Shown here one piece after another: positions 1-11,557 of a stretch of DNA of 64,000 nucleotides. Positions within the stretch are counted from its first letter, which is position 1. Each line of letters starts with the position of its first letter. The notes beneath the pieces were generated by a model. That model had not been told where the DNA came from, searched no databases, and saw only the letters and a list, made by a program, of their open reading frames with translations. A program made the position numbers and the translations under genes. Origin of the DNA: Polytrichum commune (taxonomy: Eukaryota > Streptophyta > Polytrichopsida > Polytrichales > Polytrichaceae); assembly GCA_950295325.1 (NCBI GenBank), contig OX485803.1, positions 19,466,001 through 19,530,000 on the forward strand, given 5' to 3'.

Positions 1-1089
1 ATAATGAATATGACCAATGGGGATGGATATGTAGGGGAAGGTATAAAGGAAGAGAAAAAGAGGGAAGGTAAGAGGATGGGAGTCATCTAGGGTAGCATTT
101 ATACTCCTAGACATTGGACAAATGGTGTTTAACTTCTTGAAGCATGAACATGTTTAGTAAGGTTGGCGCCCATCACCAAAGACCTACCTTCAAGAAACCC
201 TTTCGTATGCTTCAAATGGCCATATCTCCTTCAATCTTGCTTGTTTATTCATGAGCAACCACTTCTAAATGTAGAGATTTCTCAATTGTTGGAATATATT
301 TACCGCCCTAAGTTCAACCGCTCTTCAATTGTCCTAAGTTTGTTTGTCAACGAATTCTCCTTCGATTGGATTTAAGAATTGACCTCGGACCCTTTGAATC
401 CACCTTCTAAAGACATTTATTATGCCACCTCACCCACAATTTCAAGGGAAATGAACGATACAATATTTGAATTCGACATTATTGTTGCCTTAATGTGTCA
501 CCTCGTGGTGTGCTTTGTTGTTGTTTTTGGCTTTAGAAATGGCACGTAATGTGAATGGGGACAAAACCATTGAGTAATTAATACACAAACCCATTGTCAT
601 GTGAATGCTAAAACACATTTTATGCAAAGCACACCGTGAGGATTGATATCATCTTCACAATAACCACTTCGGGGTTTGACCCATATGTGTCCAATACCCA
701 TAGTCCCCGATATTTCCTTTCCAATTTCAAAGATTTTATTTGCACAACATGTGGCTATGAAATGACGAATTTATCATATTCACCTCTTACCACAAGGGAA
801 GATAAAATATGAGCGGAGAGCGATGAATGGTAAACATGTGAGCAATGCGGTCGAATATAGTAATTTGGCATGGTTTTACGGTTCATATTCTAAATTTACC
901 CATTAAATTAATCAAATGTATACATCAAAAAGGGGTTAACATTTTGATTGATAAACCATGAAGAAAGGGGGCCTATTACAAGTAATTGTTGGTTTTTATT
1001 ATGGATATCCAAAATAATTCGGCACATAATGAAAGTAGATGGCAAACATTAAACATCAAATATTGACATGTCACAAACACTGCACTAGC
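1..1089. other. Gene-poor left edge
   Basis: No gene is recognised here. The only open stretch of note (163-375, plus) encodes 70 residues with no family motif and no coding signature. The sequence is AT-rich and unique-looking, without clear terminal repeats. It could be decayed transposon DNA attached to the transposase relic that follows. Confidence 0.4.
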
Positions 1090-2060
1090 ATCACTACTTG
1101 TGTTCAACAACACCGGCAAGCTCAAGTGGTTGCATGATGTCATTGTAGGTATACATCAAAGCGTGAATGAACTTGCTATTATTGTGATCTACCTTACATA
1201 AAAAAAATTGAACACATTAAGAAGGTGTTTCCAGTGTACTCATTTCCCTTCCTTTCTCAGAACATGAGAGGACATTTTGGTGAAGTTTGGGCATGTGCAT
1301 TGTGGGATGCTACCAATCGCAACATAGTGGGATTTGTCATCCTTTGGGATGGTGTTGATGATCACTGCAAATCTTGGACATAGAATGGCGATTGCTCCCA
1401 CAACATAATAATTGTTCATAAGTATAGCACCCTCCCAGAAAGGTTGGATGGGTGTCCGGTTTTAGTGGCACATGAAATTGTCAACAAGGGATGCGGAGTC
1501 GCAATTGTTGAGAGCCTACATGAAGGCAAAAATGCCTTCTTTGTTGTAATCGGAACCCAACATCTTCTAGAGGTAACACCTCCTCCCGCAAGAGATTAGT
1601 TCATATCTTCATCGGCCACAGAGACTATAGGCCATCCTAACCATAATAATTTTTGCTTCCACTCACACAACATTTGATGTCACCGGGGCAAAGCCAACAT
1701 ACATGCTTCACATTGTTGGTTGAACCAAATTCCTTCTTCATCCTTTTGAATGTTGGAACATGGGTACCATGTATCCCATTTTTTACTTTGGCATTGCACA
1801 TGGTAGCAGCCTTCAATTTCAACTACATTGAATGTGGACCTTAATCGGTGCCCTTCCCCCCCCCCCCCCCTTCCCCCTGCGGGCCCCTTTCAACCATGAC
1901 CTATAAGTCACAGTTTGCATGAAGGCTCGAATCAAATCATCCATTGTGGCGTATAGGCATATATTGTTGCAATCATTTGTTGTGGACCGTTTCAACAAGG
2001 TTGCAAGTTGGCATTCTACACGTTCATCAATGTTCATGTCTTGCATAGACAACTAATGCC
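1090..2060 (-). pseudogene. Decayed Mutator-like (SWIM-type) transposase relic
   Basis: Read on the minus strand, this region matches the better preserved transposase at the right end of the window (62,004-64,000). The stretch at 2,052-1,819 keeps the pattern DERxxCxLAxxxxR, followed by a DDLIRAFMQxxxYRxWxKG block, which corresponds to 63,389-63,180. The stretch at 1,822-1,637 matches the Cys-rich block around 62,830-62,640. The part at about 1,440-1,100 matches the region before and through the SWIM finger. Stops and frameshifts break it throughout, and the conserved blocks keep the same order and orientation as the other copy. A run of 14 C at 1,857-1,870 interrupts it. The match was made by eye; the family name rests on the other copy. 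Confidence 0.6.
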
Positions 2061-3339
2061 GGTCATGGAGTCCCAAACCTGGAATTGATGAGAATTAAGT
2101 CAAAGTCACTAAAGGTTTATCAATGCTTAACTTACCATATAAAAATAGTGGTGTTGGATTATCAAAGAATTGTTTCTATATTGACCTACTAGGATGGGTG
2201 GACCAAGCTAGCCTTGTATAGGCCAATCCTAGATTTAGGATAGTGGGTTGCAAGTGCAAACCCTAATTTAGATCCTAAAATTCTTTGAAAATTTGAGAGG
2301 TGGAAAGAGAACGTCCCAAAAAGTTTCACCCGACTAATAAAATAGGCTCTGATACATGACGATCTAACAAGTTGTTAATAGAGTATTTTCTTGAAAAATT
2401 ATCAAACCCACAATTTTGTCCTACTTTACGGATAACTCCAATTAGTATTTTGATTTGCAATTTACAAAATTGAATAGCCTCAAAAGATTTCTAGCAAGGT
2501 TGGCATTTGAAGCACTTGCAAACCCTAAAAAAACAATCTAAAGAGCTATGTGATCCAACCATAAAATTATTCAGATTCGTAACAATGTTATGTGGGACTG
2601 ACAATATTCCACGAAATATTCCCAACATTTAGAATAAATATGGGAAAGACATCACAATATTCTATGGAATATTATCAATCTCACAAAACAATGTTATGGA
2701 TCTGAATAATGTTATGACACTTTGAATGTTGGAAAACAACTGCCATGCGAGAATCCATAGGATCCTAACCGACGCTATAGCGATGCATCGAGATTCTTTT
2801 CCAGACATTAATGAACTACATACTGAATCATATGGGCAACTTCTATTGCATATGAAATATGTATAACAAGCACACAACAAGAGTTTCACATCAATAGAAT
2901 CTTCCAAACAGAAGACCTAAGTGATGAACTTCATTTGTATTTCAGGGCTTTTAAGAGTGTCCACCTGCAAACTTATGAAAAACTTTGATCCATTCTTTTT
3001 GAGCAAGGTCCGTTGAGTAGATACTACTTTATTAGAGCTCAAGAGGAAACACTTGTCACATTCTTGGTTTCTAGTGGAACTACACTAAATATTGTGTTTA
3101 CCATTTAGTGCCATATGGTATTTTATGTCGATGTGTAACTTTTCTTATGACACTTCTATGAATAAGTTTACAAGTATTGTCTTGGATGATTGAAACAAAT
3201 GAATCCATACGAATTATTGCAACAAAGTTTGATATATTTTGCATCTTAATATTTCGCAATGAACTAGTAGAAAACTATGCCCAATAAAACCACAGTCGAA
3301 GTCAGCTGCAGTTCTTTTGACAAGCTTGATTTGTAGTCG
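2061..3339. other. Stretch without a recognised gene
   Basis: AT-rich DNA with only short open frames (for example 2,662-2,907 minus, 81 residues, no motif). No repeat ends, RNA gene or promoter can be supported. From about 3,340 the plus strand becomes strongly C- and A-rich, which marks the start of the LINE relic. Confidence 0.4.
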
Positions 3340-6300
3340 TTCAACTCACACACCTAACTCATAATTTTACCGAACCCTTTTTCCCCCATCCCAACTCCTC
3401 CCATAACCCCCAAGTTCCTTATCCACTCATCAGCATGTCATAAACACCCCTCACTCACTTAGAAAACATTTTACGTCGAAATACTCCTCACTCACTAAAA
3501 CTTGAAATACCTTCTCCTATCACATGATGATATTGAACTCAAACCCAAATCCTTACACTCAATCATGACCGATCTTCCCCATCTTGTAAATAAAAACAAC
3601 TTAAATTATTTTTATCCAACTCCCTCTCCCTACAACCCCAAATGTTTATTCTTGCATATTTGTGCCCCCTAACCCTACATTTCCAAACCTAACACGCGAT
3701 AGCCTTCTTCTATAATCCTGCACGTTCCATCACCTCCCTTTTCAAACTAATCATCATCATTAGTCCATCCCCATCCCAATGTAACCAAGTCCTAACCCAT
3801 AGACCCCACCTATGTTCGGGGGAAACCGACGGCTAGTTCATTATCAACCGATGGATTTCCCCTCATGGCCGGTCCAAATTTCCAACCATCGGATGGCAAT
3901 CCGACTGTAATTTCAATCCTCCGGCAATTAGCCAATGGACCAGAAAATGTCCCGGAAATGTAGCCGGTTCTTCTTGTGAGTTACTGGATTTCAGTCAGAA
4001 GCATGCAGAGCGCTATTTGTCTGGGGCATTTGATGATGCACTTGAGGAAGTACCATGAACCTTAAACTTTTTGAATTATGCAACCTTTCCATGACCAAAT
4101 CCAATTGCTTCTATGAAGAATTGGGGGACCCTTGGCCTTCAAGCGGTGAAGGCATTGCTAGGTTCAGTATCTGCCAAGGATATTAACTCTTCAAATTTCA
4201 AGTTTTGAACATGCCTTTCTTTTCACTTATTCAAGATTTTGTACTAAGAAATGATTTCTAATAACTTTTCATACATTTTTTAAACAATTAGTGCCAATAT
4301 GAATTCCATTTAATCGGATATTGGCCAATGAAAATATGAAAATATAGGCAATTGGCCGATTGATTCTACAAAAGACCGGCTCTTGCCGATGTAAATTGGG
4401 AAAAAGCCGACTCTTCGTAGCAACTACCGGCAATTAGCCACTAAGGCTTCAAAAACCTCCCGAACTCTGGACCCCCCCCCCCCAACACAATCTAGTCCTA
4501 TTACGCCAACTCCGGACTATCTCCCACATTCTCATTCTTTCTAATAAATTGTCATCTCCTCAACAAAGTATCTCCCCCTCACACACCGTCACCACTGCAC
4601 TATACGCACATATCAACTCTCACTTAACTAAAGCCCTAATCCCCACGAAAGTAGAATTAACATGCCTTTTCCCAACCATCCCAATACTCCTTATACTCAA
4701 AGCCCTCAAAAGCACAAAACAAACCTATACTAAGTCCCTCCTACTCCATTCCCCTTCTATATTACTTATCTAAGAAACGATTTCTTAAAAATATATCCAC
4801 TAGATACATATCAAACAATTCCCCCAATATAAGATATTGTATTCTAACACTCCATACCATCTTACATGCGTCCAATGTCCTTACATCTCATTTGCGCCCC
4901 CATGTGGCAGCGTCCTCATCATGATCCACAAATCCTTCTCCTTTCTGAGTAACATCAAAAACTCCCAACATCAGTTGCACTATCACCATACCTCCAAACT
5001 ATTATAACATCTATCCACCCCTTCACCCCCTATCCTCCTTGTCCACCTCTATATGCCCTCTCCTCCAACAGACATCCCCCTCCTACCTCAAATCCAACCT
5101 CACATTCACACCACACTCACCAACAATCCTAACACTTTCTCCATCCTAGCCGATGACTTTAATAGAGAGGCATCCTACTCCAAAGACGCACCTCCAATAA
5201 CCTCCACTCCCCGCCAACACACGAAGACATTACTTGGAACCAATTCACAACTCAACTCTTCGTTTCCCTTGTCGTAAATCCACCTCGATCTCTCACCAAG
5301 GAGACCCAAATTTTACATCCACCAACCTTATTGATGGATTTTACATACCATCACTCCCTTCACTCTATACTCATCTCGTACTAATCTCTTCATGAATTTA
5401 AATTACGATTATATTCCGATTTTCCTCACAATCCCACCCAACACCCTAGTCACATGCATTGCCAACCCACCTCCACCAAGAAAACCTTACGTTCCCTATC
5501 CCATATTGGCCCCCAACTCCACAACTTTATAACATAGTTTATGGAACTCAACCATTTTGAAGTCCTTGACCTAGTCCAAATGTTGGACACTAACTAACTT
5601 CTACCACCGCATACTTGGAATGACACCCAAATCCTACTCCAAATTGTAAATAAACTCCATCTCCACATGCACACTCTATCACCCCTCCCCCCTCCCTCAC
5701 AATGTCTCTAAACTAGGTGGATTCCTCCCTCATAAACTACAATATTGATGGAAGAAATCCCTTCAACACCACCACACCACCACACCATCAAACACGCGAT
5801 ACATTCAATTCCACACACTTCCACACCAAATTGGCATCAACACCCTAACATCCTTGCCCTATACTTCCCCTGACTCCTTCCACCTCCTATTGACTTCCAA
5901 AACATCCAATCTTGGGTCACAAACCTTTCTACCATCGTCGTTGCCACCTGCCACAACACCCAAATAATTGTTACAAAACAAACTACAAAAGAAATGCCAA
6001 AAAACTATTCATAAATACTACCATCTCCTCAACACCAACCTAAATGTATCCTTAACCACATATTCCAATCACATAATTCCTCCAACCTCGACTGCCTCGT
6101 CAATGACCCCCTCTCTTTATCCCATGAAATCTTCACCTCCTAAAGCTCATTGTTGTCAAATATGGCAGTGCACAAGAATTCCCCACCTTGACCTACCATG
6201 CATGTGCCTGCTCCCCCACCTCCTGCACACTATATCTTATGCAATGGGAATACTCAATCAACCTACCATCATCTGACACTACATTCCCCAAAACCGCCTC

Positions 6301-6560
6301 TCCATTACAATAGGATTGGTACAATGGTCCATACTACTATTGCCTAACTTTTGCTCCACGAGATCATGCCTCAAAACCTTTTGCCAAACTAGTTGCCGTC
6401 AGCATTACTCAACTAACCACTAATGATGGATCTCCCATCCTCACTTTGGCTGACTTCAAATTCTACATCACACTACCTCTCCCATCATCAAAGGCGCCCT
6501 TCTTCTACCCCATACCCTATTCCCTCTTAGACTATTTACACCCCACCCCACATCACTGAG
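3340..6560 (+). mobile_element. Old LINE relic A (2A/dual-nuclease family), EN to RT C-terminus
   Basis: This is a heavily decayed copy of the LINE at 6,600-18,600, on the same strand and with the same A/C-rich plus strand. Recognisable pieces are: the end of the first endonuclease block near 4,690-4,770; a remnant of the GDFN box (reads ADDFNRE) near 5,145-5,170 after an LLVHLYM segment; the post-endonuclease block GGFLPHKLQY near 5,720; and a piece matching the C-terminal side of the reverse transcriptase (DGSPILTLADFKFY) near 6,430. The reverse transcriptase core is not seen, so there is probably an internal deletion. A hAT MITE is inserted at 3,810-4,469. It ends where the GC-rich leader of the younger copy begins. 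Confidence 0.65.
3810..4469 (+). mobile_element. hAT-type MITE, copy 1 (660 bp)
   Basis: This 660-bp non-coding element is nearly identical to the one at 26,894-27,552, which is in the opposite orientation. The ends are imperfect inverted repeats: the left begins CTATGTTCGGGGG, and the right, read inward, begins CAGAGTTCGGGAGG. The flanking 8 bases are GACCCCAC (3,802-3,809) and GACCCCCC (4,470-4,477), an 8-bp target duplication with one mismatch. An 8-bp duplication together with CAGAG-type ends is the hAT signature. The 14-bp word CCGGCAATTAGCCA occurs twice inside. It has no transposase and so depends on an element elsewhere. It interrupts LINE relic A. Confidence 0.85.
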
Positions 6561-6599
6561 GCCCTGTGAATGTCTCTCGTGTGGTCGTGGGCAATTTCC

Positions 6600-8511
6600 C
6601 ATCATTAATTACATTCTAGTGACCATACTAGAGGATGGAGGAGGCCACACACGGCGAAGCCCTGCTGGTAACCTGCCAGGCTGAAGGAGGTAGGAGAGAG
6701 GGCTAGAGTTGAAGCGGCCGCCGTTGCTCCTCGAATCCTCTCCTCCATCCACCCACCTGCTCAGATGCCGAAAGGGCAACCGTGAAGAAGCTTCCCCCCT
6801 CAAAACACTATATAACTACTACAACAACAACGACACCCATCTCATTCTCTCTGCTGCCACATCCATCGTCGCACTCTCTGCCCATCTGCTGATGCCGAAG
6901 CCGCCACCTGTAGTGCCGTCGAAGCAGCCGAAACCGCCGAAGAACGCCATCCCCGAAGGCCTCCATTCTCTAAAGCAGTCGCCCGCCATTGTTGTCGAAG
7001 GTTGCCATCGAAGTTGAATACAGTCGCTGCCGCACAGCACCGAAACTCCCACCTGCTGCACAACACCGAAACTCCCACCTGCCGCACAGCGCCGAAACTC
7101 CCACCTGCCGCACAGCACCAAAACTCCCACCTGCCGCACAACACCGAAACTCTCAACTGCCACACAACAGCGAGTCTCCCATCTTAAACCACCACTCACC
7201 GAAATCTGAAATCGATCCAACACCAAAATCCATACTCCGAACCAGCACCGGAACCTGCACTGGAATCTGCTCTCCGAAACCAGCACCGAAATCTGTATTC
7301 GAACCTGCACCAAACACCTGCTTCAACCCAACACCAAAATCTTGCTATACACCGAGATCTCATCCGAAATATGACTTTGACCCAGCACCCAACATCGAAA
7401 CCCAGCCTCGATCCAACACCGAGCTTCCACCCTCGAAGCTGATCAGCGGAAAGTCTCTGAAGCCTACTCCCTCTGCGATCTCTACCTCGGTGTGATCTTC
7501 AAATGGTACCGAAATCCTACATCACTCCAGCACCGGGATCTCCACCTCGAACCCAGTACCACGAGTTCTACACTTAGCATTTGGCACCCAACATACAGAG
7601 ATCCTACAGAGATCCTCATCAGCACTACACGCACGCCGATCTCACACTTGCCGAACAGAAGGTGGTCGATGTTGCTTCCTCATGCTTTGATCCAGGTCTA
7701 GAAAATTAGGAAGTTTTGTGATACTTTGGTGATACTTTGAGGGAGTTACTTATACGTGAGGAACACCCCGTGAATACTCGGCATATAGTCTCCGAAACTC
7801 ACACCAGAGCTAGACAACCTTCAAATTCCATTCTAGTTAGCTAAACAAAGATCTGCAAACTAGGTGCTGTCACCCAGAGATACATTCTCAAAAAATCTGC
7901 CTCCTCCTCTCACCATATCTGCAGAGCTGAAGATTGCTTAGAACTTTAGTGAACAGAACACTGTGGAGTGAGGAGAAGCCGAGGCTGCTGAATAAACTTT
8001 GCTGCTATACAACCGCACTGCTGAATTCCTGCGGAGCACGGAGCAATAAGTGTTTGTCGGAGAGCTGCTGCTGCTGCTGCTTGAAACTCTAGAGGAGTTG
8101 CGGAAGAGGAGCTTCTGGAGGGACATTGAGAGACAAAAATCTACCCAAGAAGCAAGCTGGAGCTGAGAAGCTGTGCAGTAAGAAGGTGTTGAGAAGCTGC
8201 GGAGTTGCAAAGTAAGCGGGAGCTGCAGAGCAGTGAAGACAGGCCCTTCCCAGCTAAACCAGAGATCCTGGGAAGAATTTGCACCAACCAAGGTGGAAGA
8301 GAACTACCAAGGAAGAAAAGAAGGTGCTGGGACATCAAGGAGATTGAAGGCGAAGTGTTGCTGCTGGAGCTGTTGCTGACTGCCGTTTTGCTGCCCTTCA
8401 TCCGCTTGGTAAGTGTACACGTTAATTTGTTTTCTCATTATTTGCACATAGGCACACACATAGTCTTAGACACATCATAGCATTGATAGGTTTGTTAGGA
8501 TAGTAAGCAAA
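6600..8511 (+). promoter_or_regulatory. GC-rich leader of the LINE (putative 5' UTR/promoter)
   Basis: Base composition changes sharply near 6,600, from the A/C-rich relic to GC-rich DNA with CTG, CTGC and CCGAAAC words, and becomes AT-rich again after about 8,410. The part at 7,020-7,180 is a 26-bp tandem array, and 7,190-7,640 continues with degenerate CACCGAAATC-type repeats. At 8,410 the sequence reads TTG|GTAAGTGT, a near-ideal splice donor, and an acceptor-like TTATATCAG stands 1 base before the ORF1 ATG at 9,095. A spliced leader joining this region to ORF1 is therefore possible. Open frames here (such as 6,989-7,495) look like by-products of the repeats. The function is inferred from position only. 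Confidence 0.5.
7020..7180 (+). repeat. 26-bp tandem repeat array in the LINE leader
   Basis: About six units of a 26-bp motif, core CACCTGCCGCACAGC followed by GCCGAAACTCC, with a few substitutions per unit. Because 26 is not a multiple of three, each unit shifts frame, and the same DNA reads HLPHSAETP, TCRTAPKLP and PAAQHRNS in rotation. That argues for a role, if any, at the DNA or RNA level, as with promoter monomers in other LINEs. Confidence 0.85.
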
Positions 8512-9129
8512 ATGAAGGTTGCATATGCAACCTACCTTGTTCTCATTATGTGGCTAGTACTAGCCACACCATACTGGATATACTCTCATAGTGTCAACTC
8601 TCACACCACATGGGAATGCCTTACAAACTCTTGCTTTAAAAACACATATAAGAACGGCATAAATCCAAAGGTATGGTATAACAACCTTAATGTTCATATC
8701 ATAAATGAATGTTCCATTAGAAATAATGGATCCGTGGTAGTAACGGTAGATGCTTGTGCTTTTAGTTATACTTGCCTCAAATGCTTAGGAGATGTATGGA
8801 ATGTTAGAGTTGTGACAAATCATAATCTACATAAGAGCACTTACAACCAATTTGTAAATACTAATATGAAGCTTCATATGAATAGGAAAAGGTGTTATAA
8901 AAAGATGAATGGAAGTTGTATTCATACTAGTACTCATATGATGTTAGAACATGCAAATCACTTCTTCTTTCACTCTCAATTCCTAGGAGGCCCACAACTT
9001 AATTTGTGGAAAGGAATTAGAGGAAAAGAAAATAAGAAGTATACCTCATTCAAAACTAAAGTACAAAACGTTTGTTTGCTTTGCTTATATCAGAATGGCA
9101 ACCATCACTCCAACCTCATCATCCCGTAA
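8512..9129 (+). CDS. Possible ORF0: Cys-rich protein with N-terminal signal-like segment
   Basis: An intact 205-residue frame just upstream of ORF1, overlapping the ORF1 start (9,095) by 35 bases. Residues 1-25 are hydrophobic after a short basic start (MKVAYATYLVLIMWLVLATP), like a signal peptide or membrane anchor. The rest has about 11 cysteines and several NxS/T sites (for example NNGS, NGS), consistent with a secreted or luminal protein. I do not recognise the family. No comparable frame was seen in the relic copies, which are too decayed to judge. It could be a chance frame in AT-rich DNA, or lie in an intron if the splice donor near 8,410 is used. Its length without stops and its protein-like composition favour a real, perhaps former, gene. 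Confidence 0.4.
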   Translation: MKVAYATYLVLIMWLVLATPYWIYSHSVNSHTTWECLTNSCFKNTYKNGINPKVWYNNLNVHIINECSIRNNGSVVVTVDACAFSYTCLKCLGDVWNVRVVTNHNLHKSTYNQFVNTNMKLHMNRKRCYKKMNGSCIHTSTHMMLEHANHFFFHSQFLGGPQLNLWKGIRGKENKKYTSFKTKVQNVCLLCLYQNGNHHSNLIIP

Positions 9130-10715
9130 GTTGTTTGAAAATGAAAATATAGATTCTACAAATGGAAAACGTCCAGTGTTTGCTGTGGTATTGTCAAGTC
9201 AAAAAAAGGTTAAAGGAATAGCACCCACTGAGAGAACACGCCCCCCCCTATTGGCTTGGTTTTCAAGCTATGAACACAATTGCAAAATTTGCCAACATGC
9301 CTCTCATTCAAACACCTTCTTTCACTGAGTTAGTAAAAAAAGGTATGTGTGAGTCTGAAGCACATGAAATGGTGGAGTCATCTCCCTCCTTTCCGTTCGT
9401 TGCCCAAGAAGAGTGGCCTTCTATACGAACGGATGGTAAGGAGGGAATGCACTACAATCTCACCCAAATTCCTTCAGATGTGGAAGTGGGTGACCATGGA
9501 TTTGCTTTGGACTATCACATATCTATCCATTTTGAAATTGAAAGAATAGAATTGGATAGAGATGTGATACTCAACTTAACAAAGGATAGACTAAAAACTA
9601 TGAGGATAGAGGTCGGGGAAGTCCTAGGAGAGCCCATAGCTGTCCTTTGTTTTCATGGGACCAAAAGATGGAGTGGAATTATTAAACTCCACCTTAAAAA
9701 CCCTGAAATGGATGAATATGGCCTTCTTTGTGGATTGAGACCTTTCATCCTCAAGCTTGGCCAATTTACACATGCTATAGGCAAAGTGTGTAAATCCTTT
9801 GATACCATTGCAATTGCATCCATGCTCTCCGTCAAAGTCACAACCCCGTCAATCAAGGGTAAAGAATGGTATAATTTGTTTGTAGAAATAGTTGGGGATG
9901 GATTTCGACGGGGCCTTGACTTTAAAATAACGAATGTGCAAAAATCGGCGGATACAGAGTTTGTTTGGATTAAAGCACCCTCTCCAAAGAAAGCCAAAAG
10001 AATTAAAGCACTCAAACTTTCGTTTTTCAATGAAATAGTAGATGTAAACTTTGCAAGTAACGAAAAACTCTCAGAAGATGATAAAGCCCGAAAGAATGCA
10101 CTCATTTTAATTGCCCGTAACCTCAATAAGGTAAACACAACCATGCAAATCGAAGAAGGAATCCGAAAATGCATGGGAGAACTAAATGTTCTCGGTTTTT
10201 ACTTTAGACTTGAGAACGGGAAGCATACGGGCTCGTGCAATGTCCAATGCCTCAACTCGTTTGTCTACAAGAAATTTGTTAAGAAAAATGAAAAAATATT
10301 TGGTAAATATGTTGAATTTACCCCCCATCCAAAAAGTCTAGACGGGATAAATGCACCTAGTAAAGAAGAGCTAGTTAGACTTGGATTTTCAGACGTGAAC
10401 ACCGCACTTGCAAACACCATCCAAGCTCTGGAGAATGGACCGCACCAAAACATCACCAACAAATATCTCAACAAGATGGTAGAAGCAGCGGTAAAAAAAG
10501 GGACAGATGAAATACGAAAGGAAATGGTGCACCTTAAAGGTGAGATTGTGCAAGAGGCAAAGGTTTATGCCGACCATGTGCAAGCGGAGTCAAACAAGAA
10601 TTCCAAGCTCCAAATACAACTCCTTCAAAGACAAATGAAGATTACCTTGGATGCTATCGAAGCGGCTCATCCGGACATATCGGAAATTGAAAACAATATG
10701 GACTTGACAAACTAA
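9095..10715 (+). CDS. LINE ORF1 protein (RNA-binding-like, coiled-coil C-terminus), one homopolymer frameshift
   Basis: The start at ATG 9,095 gives MATITPTSSSRKLF. The frame breaks at the run of nine C at 9,241-9,249, and the second frame, open from about 9,250 with a first Met at 9,270, continues to 10,715; a single-base change in the run would restore one protein of about 540 residues. In the 481-residue main part, roughly 105-150 (FHGTKRWSGIIKLHLKNP) and 290-360 could be two RRM-like folds. Residues 400-470 are charged and likely coiled-coil, which would drive multimer formation. LINE ORF1 proteins bind element RNA and form the RNP. Unlike ORF2, this frame has ordinary G content on the plus strand. 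It is placed as ORF1 by position upstream of ORF2; the domain reading is inferred. Confidence 0.6.
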
Positions 10716-10837
10716 TTTCGACAAACATCCCGGCGGCGTACAATTATAAATTACTTATAGTATATTTATATACTAAAAACAAAAACATAATTAAATTATT
10801 AATATATACTAAACATAAAACCCTACCTATAGTATTC
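10716..10837 (+). other. ORF1-ORF2 spacer
   Basis: A short spacer of 122 bases, very AT-rich after the first 25 bases, with repeated TATAGTAT and TATATACTAA words. No stop-start overlap is present, so any ORF2 translation would need reinitiation or an internal entry mechanism. Confidence 0.5.
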
Positions 10838-10950
10838 ATGAATACTATAACATCAAAAACTCACAAAGAAAAACCCCCCCCCAATACCTCACAAAAACAA
10901 ATCTATTTACTCACAATACAACAATATCCTATCCAATACAACAAAATACA

Positions 10951-11470
10951 CAATACGGCCTCGGCTTACCGGCCTCGCCACAAAATAAAACTAACAAGAT
11001 ATATACACTACCACTCCATCAACCCCATCATTAAAACAATCACAAAGCCTACCCACCAACATACTAAACCTATACACTACCTCCCAAAAACTACACAAAA
11101 AATAATAATTGCCTTACCTAATCTATTTACAAAAAGTAAATATAAACTACTCACCTTAAATAAACTTCACCTCAACATCAAACACCATCACAAACCCTAT
11201 TTCAAACACCTATTAAACCCTCATTCAAAATACCAACCTCACCCAAAAGATATAATGGCCTCGGCCTACCGGCCTCGCCACACAAATAATAACACATACC
11301 ATTTCATAAATAGCTGGAGATCTAACTCAATAACAAGCCAAAAATCTACAAAAAATACAAACTCACACTTCTCACCCAAACAAATAAAAAACATCATACC
11401 CGCTATACCTAACCTCTTTACTACAACCAAGTTCACAATCATAATATATCTAAAAACAAACATGAAAAAT
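10951..11470 (+). repeat. Two-unit 300-bp tandem duplication in the ORF2 leader
   Basis: A 26-base GC-rich core beginning GGCCTCGGC occurs at 10,957-10,982 and 11,257-11,282, exactly 300 bases apart, with one mismatch. In frame it encodes ASAYRPRH both times. Downstream of each core the translation again matches weakly: (I)IIALPNLFTKSKYK near 11,100-11,145 and IIPAIPNLFTTTKF near 11,390-11,430. The repeat length is a multiple of three and both units stay open, so the leader was probably coding. The core is far better conserved than the sequence around it. Confidence 0.75.
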
Positions 11471-11527
11471 CCAAAAACACTCCATTCCCACGGATACTAC
11501 TTTATTAACAAACTAGAATTGCTAAAA

Positions 11528-11557
11528 TGCGGGGACATAGAACCCAACCCCGGACCA
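11528..11557 (+). other. 2A ribosome-skipping motif (CGDIEPNPGP)
   Basis: The in-frame codons TGC GGG GAC ATA GAA CCC AAC CCC GGA CCA give CGDIEPNPGP, preceded by KLELLK. This matches the 2A consensus D(V/I)ExNPGP fully. At 2A sites the ribosome fails to join Gly to Pro, so the upstream leader would separate between 11,554 and 11,555 and ORF2 would begin with Pro. A Met at 11,461 lies 31 codons before the break, and the frame is open upstream to 10,838, so the leader could be about 31 or about 239 residues. 2A motifs near the N-terminus are known in some trypanosome and animal non-LTR elements. Function here is predicted, not shown. Confidence 0.88.

Noticed and set aside
6989-7495. 168-residue Pro/Thr-rich frame
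   Set aside because: It arises from the 26-bp repeat, which is open in all frames. The neighbouring frames encode the same peptides in rotation.
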